Notes: generated by a model not told the origin, from the letters alone. Shown: positions 43,328 through 56,300, counted from the first letter of the stretch. The stretch is DNA of 64,000 bases from Pohlia nutans (GCA_022496805.1 CM040094.1:20297501-20361500); one strand, 5' to 3'. Numbers and translations are program-made.

Positions 43328-45957
43328 TCTGCCTGTCCGTGTGACTGTTCACGTTCCGTTTGACGATGTGCCTCACTTTGCTCTTGTAGTGAATGGTACG
43401 ACATGGACAGATCCAGACTCCTGAACCCTCATGGCCATGAGGACAATGTTTGGAGGTTGCAGCATAAATGCAGGCGCTCGCAAGCTCATGGGGTACTTTC
43501 TGATTTAATTTTTGAATAGATTTGGTTTGGTACTGCAGCGCCTCTGCGGTTCAGACTTGGGGCCGGATTTCCGAAATAAAGTATCGCTCGCGGTCGTGGT
43601 ACTCGTCTTGGAATCTATCAGGCATCGGTTTTGGCATCAGCTGCGAGATCGAGTGTCTGTACATGCACTTTGTTTGCTTCGTCTGATTGTAGAACGTGGT
43701 TTTGGGTGTATTGGTTTCGTTTCATGATATTTGCTACATAAATGTAAACTCGTCCAGGCTTTATTCTTGTTTTGCATCCCAACACCATTTCTATGTCGAC
43801 GTATATTAACGGATGCCCTGCTTGAAGGTATTGAAGCATTCGGCAGTGAAGAGACCCGTGGAGTCTAGTCGCCTGGATTTCTATGCTCATGCGAAAGCTT
43901 TTGCTGCTCTTGTCAACATCGAGTTCGTTTCAATAATTGGTGCATTGGAACTAATGGATTATCATTCCTTTTAACTGATGAATTGGGTTTTTTCTGATTG
44001 TTGACCCGGTCGAACCCATCCGTCATTTGATTTTCTCTCATGTGATCAATGGCTGAACTGATTAACCTTGGCATTTCCAGTTCGTTTCCTCCTTGGAAAT
44101 GGTTGCATATCTGAAGAATTGAGCTCTCATGAATTTGAAGTTTTAACCTGAACTAGTTGATTTGTCAGACCCCCATCACCTAGTGCGCTTGATGATTCTC
44201 AAAACTCCCCGATCTTCTCTCTGACGTCTTCTGAAAACTTCCCAGAACTTCGAGCCTACATAGTTTCGTGGCAATACATTTAGCTCGGCTCTTTCGAGCA
44301 TGCCTTTCAAAGCTTTGATTGCATGTCGTGAGAATCAACCCTTGCGAGCTGTTGTTCTTCGATCCTAAACCGCTGCTGCTCTCGACATTTTCTGTAGCAG
44401 CGGGTGTAGGCAGCATTTCTGCAGAAGTTTGTGGGCATCTTCAAATACGAATTGTGGGCATGTTTGCAGGTCTATAAGCATTGGCGTCATATTCACGCTG
44501 TAGCAACACCATTTTTGCTACGTCATATGGTATGTTTTTCTTACTGCCGATAGTTTCATTGTCAACGTTGTTATTATCTGCACATTTGACGCTCGTGTTC
44601 GTGTCGAGACTTATATTTCTTCCCTTAACCCTTAAAACTCCACACTATAGCTACACGGGCAAACTTCAGCAATTTTTCACATTTTAAATTGCACTATATA
44701 TTTTTGGAAATTTTCTCAGATAAAGTATTGTGAAACTGATTTACCCTGATTTTTTCCGTAATTATGCCGAAACAAATTAATTTTATAGGTTTTCCCGAGG
44801 TTTATTCTTGAAGAAATCATGCTTATTGCCAGAATGCTCAGAATAGTATAATTTTTGCGAGGGAAGATGTAAATAATAGTGATGAAGGTTTAGGGTGCAT
44901 GCTTTTTGAGCTTACTTAAAATGAAATTTGATAGATAAAACTGTTCGTGCAGTGTATTTTGAAAGTTAACGATTTGGAGCTTCGAGATGCTGTAAAACAA
45001 ACAATTTTAACCATGTTTTAGAATGGGAAATTGAACTAGAAAGTAGACGATAGCCCCCATACTTTCTTAGTTGGGATCATTTCGCGGGGTTGACGTGAGA
45101 CGTGTGGTTAGAACCCTACACTCGATGCCTTACTGACAACGCTTTTGCTTCAGTTCTTGGTCTAGTTGATGGGCAGAAATCTGCTTGGGGTATCACTTTT
45201 TGGACACACTAATTAGGATATTTTTGTTTAAAACCTCCAAAGTTTGCCTAATTTGTTCATTTTGATCAAGTAAAAAGACCCTAAAATGAAAAAAATAAAA
45301 TCCTGCACCTCAATGGAATCAAAATGTAAATATTCAAAGAGTTTATATTAAAAAAATTAATTTTTTTTGGATCCATTCATAGATGTGTGAAAAAATGCTG
45401 AATTTTGGGATTTGCAAGCTGCATGTGCACAATTCATTAATTTTTTTAATGATAAGATAAATTATTTTGTACTCTACACAATTAGATGTAGGTCATATTC
45501 AAAAATAATATTAATTTTTTTTTGATATAATTCCATTTGCTTGATTACAGGGATTCTAAGTGACTGGGACATAAATTACTTTTTCAACTAAAAAATCAAA
45601 TAAAATTACTTTAAAATCTTTGATTGTAAGCAATTTTTTTCCTTGATACGTTATAAGTGTAGAAAACTAAAATCACATTTAATAATGTCTTACTTTATTA
45701 AAATTAAAAAATATGTTTGTCTGACACACCAGCACATAGTGCAATTGTCCCAAATGCAGCTTTTTTGGGTACCCCAACCGGACCATCACCCTGATACTTT
45801 GAAGCTATGAGTCGGTCGTCAACTTTCGACGTTGTGGGTACTTGGTGTACAGGCAGTGTTTCTTTAGTACTGTCAGATGTACTACTTTGGAAGTTTTTAT
45901 TTGATTGAGATGCATTACTTATGTTTTTGATGTTACTTCATCCGATGGTTTCTACAG
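43328..45957. other. Unassigned stretch
   Basis: Scattered short open frames (for example around 43800-43920 and 44480-44690) without recognisable motif. TTAACCCTTAAAA at 44625-44640 resembles a MITE end without a partner. Confidence 0.3.
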
Positions 45958-46050
45958 GTTGCTGAAATGGTGCACGTGGCCCGTCATTATGCCTGCTCTA
46001 TGGATATCCACTCTTTGCAACTCGCACTGCTAGTTTGTGGTGTAGCAAAG
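45958..46050 (+). pseudogene. Exon-like fragment, unidentified
   Basis: 93 bp between TCTACAG and AAG|GTCTGT, open in phase 0 for 31 codons (VAEMVHVARHYACSMDIHSL...). It looks like an internal exon of an unrecognised gene; no flanking exons were joined. Confidence 0.3.
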
Positions 46051-47240
46051 GTCTGTTGAAAGTTATTGCTCCATGTATTTGATGCCTGTGGTAACGGTTA
46101 ACTTTTTGTGCTTCTCTAAGGTGCATGAATGTTGCGGCTCATGATGTTTGAGAGTTTTAGCTTGCCCCTGTTGCGGTTCAAGCTTTACCCCTAAACCAAA
46201 ATTTCTTGCCTTCTTTGATGGGGTTGGGTTTGTATTTTATTTTCGCCACGGCTGGAATGTGACCGTGCACCATAAAACCCAAAAGGTCAATGGGATCAAC
46301 CCTCAAATACCCCTCAAACCCTACACCCTAAACCCTACACTCTGAGCTCTGATCCCTAGAAAGCAGCTCGAGAGTGTCGATGTCGTGCTTCAATGTATGC
46401 TCGAGAGTGCCGATATTTTGTTTATTGTTTGTGATGCACTTAACATTTAACATTGTCACCTTATGCAATCTCAATCAATCAAGTCAAAATTTCACTCAAA
46501 GAAAAAAAAAACTACATTTACTACAATTTATGACGTAATTAAATAAACATTGATGATGATTTTTTATAATGAAATTGGGTGAACATGTAGGATAGATGAA
46601 AATTTTGAATCTCTCACGAGGTGATCGTGAACAAAGTGTTTGTTTGTTTTGACAATGGGTTGGTGTCCACATGACAGAGAACCATGCTGCGAAACTCCCC
46701 TAAACCCTTTCGAGAATTGACACTTGAAAGTGTAAGAGTGTCTGGTCTTGAAAAGACTGTGAACACTCATATCTCGTAACGCAAAGTTGATGGTCCAATA
46801 ACTCGATGAAATTGCAACATAGAAAATGGTGGCACCTACTTCAATTTGGTAAAACAAATATTTCAAACCCTTCATTGAATTTGAAAAATGAATTGTACTA
46901 TCATGTTTGACGGCATGAAATTAATTAACGGTGAAGGTTACAGTATCTAGTTGGAATCACATGGTTTTTCGAATTTATCGACGTTTTGTACAATATAAAC
47001 ATGTACCATTTATGTAGAAAATCACAATAACTTTTCCATTTTTCATTTTTCTAGGGCGAAAATAGTCAATAATTTTTTGTAAATTTTTTTTTGGCGTTAA
47101 GTTTACCATGACACAGTCTTTGCAGGGTACGTCCCTCTGATTCTTCCATCCCTGTAATACCCCTATTTAGTATACCTATTTAATGTAGATACCCACAGTA
47201 CTGGCCCATCAACCTGCCAAATTCAAAATGTCTACGACCG
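46051..47240. other. Unassigned stretch
   Basis: Includes telomere-like CCCTACACCCTAAACCCTAC at 46319-46340. No gene recognised. Confidence 0.35.
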
Positions 47241-47332
47241 ATACCCGCCCGTCGGCTATGTCAATACCCGCCCGTCAACTATATTCATACCCGCCCGTCG
47301 GCTTTGTAGATACCCACCCGTCACATACACCA
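47241..47332. repeat. 23-bp minisatellite, four units
   Basis: ATACCCGCCCGTCGGCTATGT-type unit at 47241, 47264, 47287 and 47310, with exact 23-bp periodicity. Confidence 0.9.
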
Positions 47333-47989
47333 ATATCCGGTAGTGCATTGATACCCTAAGCCTGCTGTGGTCTTCGTTCTTTGCATGTGTTCGTTCGCGG
47401 TTTTTTTTGGGGTTTGCGTGGTCTTCCTCGTTGCCATCTTTCTGCGTGCTGAGCTTCTTCGCCGGAACCCTCGATGTCGATTGCTCTTCTTCTTGTAATT
47501 CAGTATCCTTTCATTTGATTTCCCCGGACAGGTTGGGTCTCTTCCTCTCTCATGTCCGAATGGGGCAGCGAGCCCCACAGCGGAGGCGCTCCCTCGGCGT
47601 AGGACGAGGCCGTCGATCGACGGGAGCGGCTTCGGCGCCTGGAGTTGTAGGCCGTCAACCTTGCCAAGGATTTTTGTTTTATGCGAAACCATCTCGGAAG
47701 GTATGCTTCCTTCTCTTTACCCTAAGTCCGAATGTTCGCTTCTGAAGGACGGTCAGTCGAGCGCAACTGATAAATTAGGGTTCGGGTTTTTGGTCGGTTT
47801 CTTGAACCTTGGGAGTTGTATCTGTTTATTTGGAACTTTGTAGTTGCTTCTGTTTATTCGGAACGTGCTCGGGCGTGGATTGTTGGTGGAGTGTATTTTG
47901 ATTAGGGTTTGGGGTTGTCTGCATGAAACAGATTTTGCTTTCGAAAGTTTATCCCATAGACATGACTTTTAAGCCACAGTGAGCAGGGT
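47333..47989. other. GC-richer stretch, possible 5' region
   Basis: Could be the promoter or 5' UTR of the following ORF. No motif assigned. Confidence 0.3.
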
Positions 47990-48762
47990 CGAGTTCTTTA
48001 GATCAGATTGTGAGTTTAGACGTGATCGGCGATGCTCTTTCATTTAAGGATTTGATCCAGCATTGCCCGGACGACATTCTCGCGGACTTGCGCTTGGAAC
48101 CTAGAATTAATGTGGATTTTGGTCAGGTTCAGGAAGGTCGTGAATCTAGTCCAAAATCTCCTCCTAGTACAGAGTCGTTACGAAATTTGGCTACTGGTGT
48201 ATCGCGGACTACCGATTTGCTTCTATTGACGAATGAGCAGAACAGGCCGATCGGTAACGAGATAAATTCGAACTTAGGACACGATGCGAACGTAATCGAG
48301 ACTCCTTCAATTGATGGATTCTTGCGTTTGGCGTCCCCGAAGGATCGATTGTCGGGACGGACATCGCCTGTTGCTAATAGCCTATCAGGTTATAGTCCTG
48401 GAGGTCGGAGCCAAAAAGAGCCTTTATCTCCAGAGCTCAGGCAGCGCACTGTAGAGAAATTGCTTGACTCTCCCGTACAAGAAAATGGAGTGGAGGGAAG
48501 CGCAAAGCCTACCATGACAAAAATAGTTTCTTTTAGTAAACAGAAACCGGATGTTACAGATCCGAGCTACTTCGGGCATGTTGACGTGATTGAGCAGTCA
48601 ACCTCGGGGTTCAAAACCCCGCCTCGAGGTTTGGTTAGGTTGGTAACCCCTGAAGGACCTAAACTTTCAAATTGGACTTTTTGTAGCACTCTTGAGTCGG
48701 TCGCATGGGGGTTTTGGTTCTGTTCTTGTTCTATTACGGACGCATGCAACTCTCTTCGCTGA
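47990..48762 (+). CDS. Hypothetical protein or first exon, Ser/Pro-rich
   Basis: Open for about 250 codons, possibly starting at an acceptor (GAGCAG|GG near 47990) because the frame is open before any ATG. The protein is low in hydrophobic residues and rich in Ser, Pro and Glu (SPKSPPSTESL, SPELRQRTVEKLLDSP, KTPPRGLVRLVTPEGPK), so probably disordered. The last 30 residues are Trp/Cys-rich and may be read into an intron. No family recognised. Confidence 0.35.
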
Positions 48763-49193
48763 TTCTGGCGATCCAAAATTTGGCCTCGTGTGAGTTGCAA
48801 TTTTCACGGTATAATCGATTAAAACTGGTCCTCTTAAAACCATAGTTTCTTGGTTCTGTGGGGGTTATGTTTGTGGCAATCCACATAGCATTTCATTTGT
48901 ACGATTGAAACCACGATCATAATGCCTGCGTGCGTGAACCTTCTGAATGTGAGGTTTAGGTCGTCATTGAATGAGGATCTGCGTTTCGGAGAGTGTTGTA
49001 GGGTGCATGTCATGAATAGTGGTTCGGTGTTCCATGGGATGGGTTGCTGTGTTCATGGGAGTGAATCTTCACGCTTTCAGGTGGTCGGTTTGGATGGTGA
49101 TGCGTCTAGTTCCATGTCTCTTCGTGCTGCAGTGGATTTGGTGAAACGAATTTCAGTTTCATCCAAGTGCAAGTGGCTTGATTTTGTGTGCAG

Positions 49194-49338
49194 CTATGAA
49201 TGTGAGTGGTGCTCGACGCTCCATAACCACGAGGGTGATTACTTGGTTCACACCCTAGGCAAGCGACATCAGACTGACTTGGAAAAACGTGCAGCTCGTG
49301 AAGCCAAGGATACTCCTGCCCAAAACCTGGCCTCGTGA
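49194..49338 (+). pseudogene. SF3A2 (splicing factor 3A subunit 2) zinc-finger exon fragment
   Basis: After TTTGTGTGCAG the exon reads YECEWCSTLHNHEG, then DYLVHTLGKRHQTDL and EKRAAREAKDTPAQ, and stops soon after. This is the U1-type zinc finger (C-X2-C-X12-H-X5-H) and following helix of SF3A2/Prp11, a U2 snRNP protein. Only this ~45-residue part is present. The rest of the conserved protein is absent nearby, so it is a captured or decayed fragment. Confidence 0.75.
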
Positions 49339-49847
49339 GCGGAAAGTTAACCCTCGCAAAACAGGTGATTTGAAGCATTGATGCCTTCACTTGTGAGGTG
49401 GTTTGAAATCTTGTGATCTTCAATATTCTAGTATGCCACGTGAGCGTCTCCTCTTCGTGCTTGTTCTTGATTCCAGTGTAAAGTTGACATTGAACCAAAA
49501 AAGGGAAGAACAAACAAATAATGGCTTTTTGCACCAATCAAGGTGCAAGATTTCTTGTTTTTCGGTGTGGGCTTCAAATACTCGGTACACGAGGGTATGT
49601 CTCGTGTTTCCTAGTTATGTCATATTTTTGACTCGGATAGTGGCACTCTCTCGTCAATGTCAATTAGGGTGTTTGTTTATTTATTCTGACGTGGATCCAT
49701 TTGAACTTAAAGCTGTAGTTACTTTTTCCTGATTGCATCATGAACGCTAAAGGTTCTTTATTCTAGTTGTCTTGGGTAGCTTCTGAGTGCCTGCTGATTT
49801 AAAAAGCTTTTAGTCACTGCTTGCCCACCCGCCTGAATGTTGTGCAG

Positions 49848-52405
49848 ACCCATCCTAGTGCTGCCTCATGCAGACATGCGAGTTGTGGAATGTCAGTTTT
49901 CAGAAGCTGAACAGGATTTCTACGCTGCTCTGTACAAAAAATCCAAGGTCATTCCAACTTCCTGAAGTGCGGTTTTTCATTCCGATTCCCAATTGAGATT
50001 TGCTTCTGTCTTATTGTTCTGATATGCAAGCATGAACGCTGATAAGAAAACTATTGGATTTGCAGACCAAGTTTGACCAGTTTGTACAGCAAGGAAAGGT
50101 GCTGCATAACTACGCGTCTATCCTTGAGTTGCTACTGCGTCTCCGTCAATGCTGCGACCATCCCTTTCTTGTTGTGAGGTATTTCGATTTGTCTTACGTG
50201 TACCCAACCTTCTTTAAACCGCTGCTAGAATTACACATGTCAGACTCTATTTTCGTAAAGCTTAGTAAAATTTAATCTCAGCGAATAAACTTCTTTTTTT
50301 GTTGTCTTTGCAGCCGTGGTGACACTGAGGAATACGCGGATCTGGGCAAGTTACCGAAACGGTTTCTGAAAGGAGGACTAGAAGGAGTCGGGAATAGGCC
50401 TACAGAGGAGAAGAGGGAGAATGCCCTATCTGTTTGGAGTCCGTCCAAGATGCTGTCATTACGCCTTGTGCCCGCTGCATGTGTAGGGATTGCTTGTATG
50501 CTTCATGGCGAAGCTATGGGGGTGGGCCTTGCCCAATCTGCAGGTACTTTCTAAATGTGACACTTAACATATGGTAATGGAGAACTTGTCTGATGTCTTA
50601 ATCCTATCGACTTTTCAGTAAATGGAAGTCATAGCTCAGGCTTTTGATGTTGGAAATTCACTGCAAGCAAGCGTTGGCTCGTCAAGATATTATGACTGCA
50701 CCATCTGATAGGCGTTTCGAAGTCGATGTGGAAGCCAATTGGACAGTCATGCAAAGTGACGGCACTGATTAAGGAGCTCGAGGAACTGCGGCCATCAGGT
50801 GCCAAAAGTGTGGTCTTCAGCCAATGGACTGCTTTCTTGGATCTGCTTGAGATACCTTTGAAAAGGTATCATAAAATCGTCATGTCTGTTTGGCTTGGAT
50901 ATGGATGTATATCATTAGCCCATCTTGTTATGCAACATAAATTACTCCATCCTAGCTTACCCTGAAAGTGCTTCTATTTGTTGCCATGGCTACCAGGAAG
51001 AAAATCAAGTTTGTTCGTCTGAATGGATCACTCTCCTAGCAGAACCAGGAGAAGGTGCTGAAAGATTTCAGCAGCCAAGCAGATATCCTGGTAAGACGCT
51101 GACTGTATGAGGTTATTATTCTATTTATTTTAAGCGACTTCTTTTCAAGGGAATTTGTTTCAAAAGTCAAATGAGTTTTTCCGTGGAATATGGACTTCAG
51201 GTTTATTGAAGTAATTACTCAGTTAATGCAATTTATGGTTTATCATGACCAAAGAGTTTGTAGAAAGAGAATCATAGCTCTTCAGAGTGCTCGACATGTT
51301 TTAGGCCTTCTGCTTTGAGTTTTAGCCCTCAGATATGAGGCCACTAAGCTCGTGGACAATGTTTTGCAGGTCATGTTGATCTCTCTCAAAGCAGGAGCAG
51401 TAGGCATTAACCTCACTTCTGCTTCCAATGCTTTCCTTTTGGTGAGTTTCTTTGCATGGGAGTTTTTACTTACATAGGCCATGCTTTAGCACTTACAACC
51501 TGACTTGCTATGTTTCCGTTCTAAAATGGTCCAGGACTAACTTATCTTCCTTGATGCGTATGTAGGATCCATGGTGGAATCCGGCTGTCGAAGAGCAGGC
51601 TATCATGCGGTTTAGGCGAATTGGCCAAACCAAGGACGTCAAAATCAAGCGCTTTATTGTAAAAGTATGTACGTTGCATTTTTACGTCAAATGTGTGAGA
51701 TCCTGATGTATGAAAGTGCTCTCCATGAATGTCAGTACACGTTCTTTCATGTTGCATCTGATGTAACTTTTCATCGCAAAAGACCCTCTAATTACATGAC
51801 ACAGTTTTCAACGTTAACCCTTAAACGACAATGCCAGCCCCACGGGCTTAGTTGGTTTAGGTTTGGGAGAATCTTGCTCATAACTTCTACACCCTTGCAC
51901 CAAATGGGGTTTTTAAAATTCCAAACCGAGCACCTTAGAGAGATCTATACTTCTTTATAATAAAGCTAAAGTACCCTAAACACATGATCATGCTTAAAAT
52001 GGAATTTAAAAGAGATTTTGAGTGTGGTATCACAAAAGGAATTGTCGTTTAAGGGTTCAGTTAGTCATTAGATTTATAGTCCTCATGTTGTTAATGTTAG
52101 TATCATTAGCATTAACTTGATATAATAGTGGCAACTATTAATCAAGTAGACATTAGCCTGACTTTAATTTGACGATATTTAAAATATTGATTTGAAGTTC
52201 TAGTTATAACTTCGTGAATCTAATTGGGGGATTGTCTTTTGAGATCATGTTCTGAGGTTTTACATGGTCGGTGTTACAGGGGTCGGTGGAAGAAAAGATG
52301 CAGGCAGTGCAAGCAAGGAAGCAACGCATGATTGCTGGGGCACTCAATAACCAGGAAGTTCGTGTTGCTCGAATCGAAGCCGCGCAAGGGAATGAAGCTC
52401 TCTAG
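49848..52405 (+). pseudogene. RAD5/HLTF-like SNF2 helicase, C-terminal part, degenerate
   Basis: Eight exons with GT-AG introns: 49848-49947 (ILVLPHADMRVVECQFSEAEQDFY), 50066-50178 ([20 protein letters not shown]), 50314-50543 (RING, ECPICLESVQDAVITPC), 50619-50865, 50997-51090, 51370-51441, 51566-51664 and 52280-52405. They cover the end of helicase lobe 1, the RING finger and helicase motifs V-VI of a RAD5A-type DNA-damage-tolerance ATPase/E3 ligase. Broken by a frameshift before the RING, stops and a frameshift in 50619-50865, and TAG at 51037-51039. The RING His ligand (CAHR expected, CARC seen) and the motif VI His (MRIHRIGQ expected, MRFRRIGQ seen) are lost. The N-terminal half is absent. 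Confidence 0.85.
51814..52059. mobile_element. piggyBac-like MITE in the last intron of the RAD5-like pseudogene (246 bp)
   Basis: Left TTAACCCTTAAACGACAATGCC, right (reverse complement) TGAACCCTTAAACGACAATTCC. The left TTAA is intact; the right one has become TTCA. Confidence 0.7.
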
Positions 52406-52667
52406 GTAACATTACCCTAAACCTGATGTGATGAGTTCAAAAATGGCTGGATGTTGTTGAGCCTGAGGCAAGCTCATATCTATATTCACATTTGCATTTC
52501 ATTGTCGGTCAGTTGTTGGTTTGAGTGAATTTTAAAGCACAGAGTACCAATTTTCTAGTTCAGTATTCCTCGCTTTTGGGTGATTTATTGGGAGTACCTT
52601 ATGTCAAAGAGCTGTGGTTCTATATTTGTCATTCATGGGACAGTGACTTGATTTTGAAAGTCAACAT

Positions 52668-52981
52668 GGAATTCACTTAGCGATGCGTCCCAAAATTCCC
52701 TAGATCTACTCTTACTATGGCCATAGTACCCAAAAGTCAATGAGGTGAACCCTTGTTACCCCGGCTATCGTTGTTTTGAGTGAACCCTAGGGTGTTAACG
52801 GGCTTCGGGTCCTCCCGGACCCTCCGCCCTTAGTCAAACCCTTCTCGCTCCGCTCGATGGGTTTGAAGGGCCTCGCGGTGCTCCGAGAATGTAATCCTTT
52901 TCCTAGTGCTGAAATCCATTGGTTTTGTTCATTTCCGTACATTTCTGGTGATGACATGTTTTGGTGCTTTAGTCTCTCACT
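52668..52981. repeat. Dispersed ~315-bp repeat, copy 2
   Basis: Direct copy of 43011-43327, placed about 260 bp after the end of the RAD5-like pseudogene. The inverted pair has one mismatch here. Confidence 0.85.
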
Positions 52982-53370
52982 GATAGCCCACTTTCACGTA
53001 TTGTATTACTTCTCTCCGTTTTATTAAGAGCTAAGACATGCGAGGCATCTTTTCTATTCAGCTTGGATCTAGATTAGTGGGCATGCTATTTGCGGGACTC
53101 AGAAGTGAGGAGTTGACTTTATACTTCCAAATTTTTTTCCTTCGTTTTCTTTCTCTTTAAAATTGCACCAAAGTTCAGAAGCCCTCTGATACCTCTTCTC
53201 AAAATGTTCTGTATGCAATGTGATTCAATCTCAGCTGCCCTCTTCTTGACTCACGAACTTGGACCAAAAACTCTTCTACAGAACTCTTCTCGTTTCACTT
53301 GCTTTGGTAGTTAGTTCTTCCGAGTTCATGGTCTCTTGATGATCATGATTGTACCCGTGGTAGTAGTACC
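52982..53370. other. Spacer with left target duplication
   Basis: No gene. GTACC at 53366-53370 is the left target-site duplication of the following element. Confidence 0.5.
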
Positions 53371-56300
53371 TGTCAAAAACGAGCAGTTAGGGTTTGTAGG
53401 GCAGTAAAAGGTAACCCCATCCGCCATAAATGGGAGAAATGGCGTTCCTAGTGACCTCTTTATTTATTTGGAGAGAGTGGTGCTCTCACGCGCGTCTTAA
53501 GTTTTTATTACGGAATCTGGGAATGGCGGCGGACCGGACAGGAGACCGGATGGGAAACCGGGGGTCGGGGAACGGGCCTCTGCCGGGCCCGGCCACGATC
53601 CGGGAATTGAACTGGGCCGCCTTAAACTGGGCGGCTCAGTGTTCATTCCTTCCCGGTTCCTCCAGCCCTCCGTGCGCACCCATTTTTGCACCTCCGGAGA
53701 GCGCTAGGGTTCTCATTTCGCACCCGAAGAGAAAGAGCAGTGAGCGGCCGGTGTGTGAGGATTTGGAGCACCCGGGAGTGAGGGAAATTGAGCGCCCGGG
53801 GAGAAACAGTAGCGCAAGGTTAGAATTTGGGAGAGGCGAGCACCCGGACAGCGAGAGCCGCCATTTCCGGCGGAATTTACGGAGAGGAGTAGGTGCGCAG
53901 CCGGGAAGAGAGGCGCGGGGACTCCGGGAGGTCAGGCGCACGCTACAGAGGCGAAAAAGGAAGCGTCCGGAGCGTGAGGAGAGTAGTTTGCCGGAGAAGG
54001 AGCTGCGCCATTCTCAGAGGAGTAAGGAAGCGTGTCCGGAGTCTACAGCCATGGCGCGGAGGGGAACCGGAATGAAGATTACGGAGAAGCGCATCTGTCC
54101 GGACATCCCGCCACACGAAGGGGACTTGGACGAGTTGATGAAGGACCTCAAGAAGATGGGGTGCGCGGGGCTCTTTGGGAGAGTGTGGGATGTGCAGGAT
54201 TCACGGATGCTGGAGGAAATTGAGGGCGGGTCTATGCTGAGCGCCTTCCGGACGACCATCCGGACGAAGTATGGGAGCTGGACCCAAGAGATGTGGAGGG
54301 AGTTATACGGCTTCCCGGACACGAGCATAGATTTGGAACCGGGAGGCAAGGGCGACTCGGATTGGGTGAAGGCGCGATTCACCCACATTTCAAGACACGA
54401 CGGGTTCAAGGTGGCGGACTGCATCATACCCCGGGAGCAACGGTTGCTCCAGTATGTGGTGCCCATCCTCAATCCGGAGAAGCCCACCACCCTCACCGTA
54501 ACGCTGGCCCGGGGCATCTACTCCACTCTGCTCCGGGGGAGAAGGATCAACTGGGCGATCTTACTACACCGGAACACGTAGAAGTGGGCAGTGAACCTGG
54601 ACAATAAGAAGGGGTGTTCGTTGGCCCCGTTTCTCCACCACCTGTACGAGAGACATGGGTGTCTCACGGAGAAGGAACGGAGGAGGTTGGAGGAAATGCC
54701 CATTCCGGGGCTGAAGAGCCCGACCAAGAGGAGGATAGTTCTTCCGGGTGAAGGACCGGGTACCAGCAGACCCGGGTCGTCGTCACGACCGGATGAAAGG
54801 AGAATGGCGCCTCCAACTTCCCAACCGGACAGGAGCAGGATCCGAGAAGAGGAGCGCAGGAAGGAGAAGGAAGATCGCCCGGAGAGGGATCAACCCGGAG
54901 GGGCCAGCGCTAGCTCGGAGCAAAGGACGAAAAGGAGAGAAGACCGGCCCGAGAGGGGCCAACAGGGTGACACCCGGCTGCGTCAAGAGGAGCAGCAGAA
55001 GAGGAAGGACCCGGAGACGGACCTACCGGGGGAGGCAAGGTTGCAGCGGGAGCTGAGAATGAAGAGGAGGGAGGATCCGGAAGAAGTGGAGGATTCTCCG
55101 CAGCCAAAACTGACCCGGAAGAAGCCGGTGCGGAGTCAGGGAGGAAGCTCCACCCAAGAGCAACCTCAGGTGACCCCGGTGGTGGAGTCCGGGCCAGAGA
55201 AGGAGACAGGACCCACTCCAGCACCGCCCCAGGAACGACCGGAAGCAGATTCCGGATTCAGGGATGAAGACCCTGCCCCGGAAGATCCACAGGAACGATT
55301 GGCTAAGGGGAAGCAACCAGAGGAGGAGGCAGGTACGTCTCAAGTGCGACTTCCGGGCCTGAAGAGGAAGTTGGTCCTCATTGAAGAGGAGGAGCCGGAG
55401 GGTCCAGAGACCACCCCTAGGAAGGACAAAGGACCCGTCCGGAAGAAGACAACCCCGCTCAACAAACGTCCCAAGGAAGCAGGGGACAAAGGGGAGGAAA
55501 CAGGGGAAGAGGACGACCGGAGGCAGGAACCACCGTTGGAGGAGGAACCGGTACCGGAGGAAGGTCCACCCGGAGGTGTACAGGAGGAAGGGGAGGCCCC
55601 ACTTCAGGCGGAGCACATAATCCTGCAGACCCAGATTGCCTTGGACATGGTGACGGAGCAGTACACTCCCATGTTCGCCGCACTCCGGGAGACAGGAACT
55701 CTCCTCCGAACAGAGGACGCTCTGGAGTATCCGGCACGGATCCGGAAGCTCTAGAGGAAGCTGATCCGGAGCAGGGAGAAGGAGAGCAAGTTGGCCTGGC
55801 AACTGCAGAGTCTCCAGGAGGATGAGAGCGAATCCGTCGTTCTCTTGAAAGGTTTGAAGGAGGAGTTGCAACGGAAGGTGGAGTACATCAAGAAAATGGA
55901 AGCCCAAGTGCAGAAGCACGAGTTCCAGATCCGGGAACAGGAGGAGACCATCTGGAGGATAGGGAAAACAAGTCGGCAGTGCATCACCAAACTGTCGGGG
56001 TTGTTCCATCCGGATGGGGAGGCACAGATGAAAGCCTAGCTGTATGACGAGAAGGTAGGACAGCCGGGATTGGAAGGAGCAGCCCGTATGAAGAACGTGG
56101 TCCAGGAGTATTCGGAAAAGGTGGAGGCCTATTTGATGGAGTTCCGGGAGCTGGCAGAACACATAAGGGGGGACTTTTCCGATGAAGAACCGGGCCGGGA
56201 GGAGACAGTCAACCGGGGTGATAGAGTAGGGTCCGGGGAGGGACTGCAGGGGATGTTCAATGTGTCTGCAGATGCTCCTCATGAGGATGAAATCGACCGG

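Noticed and set aside
47407..47745. A 112-residue plus-strand protein
   Set aside because: Composition is UTR-like, no motif, and the overlapping minus-strand frame is equally long.
50010..50965. Independent small genes at 50054-50275 and 50726-50965
   Set aside because: They are exons of one RAD5-like pseudogene read into introns.
53351..53359. GTACCCGTG as a 9-bp (Mutator-type) target duplication with 57906-57914
   Set aside because: It would place the element start 11 bp before TGTC, but copy 1 shows an independent boundary exactly at TGTC inside a MITE. The 5-bp GTACC directly flanking TGTC...GACA fits better.
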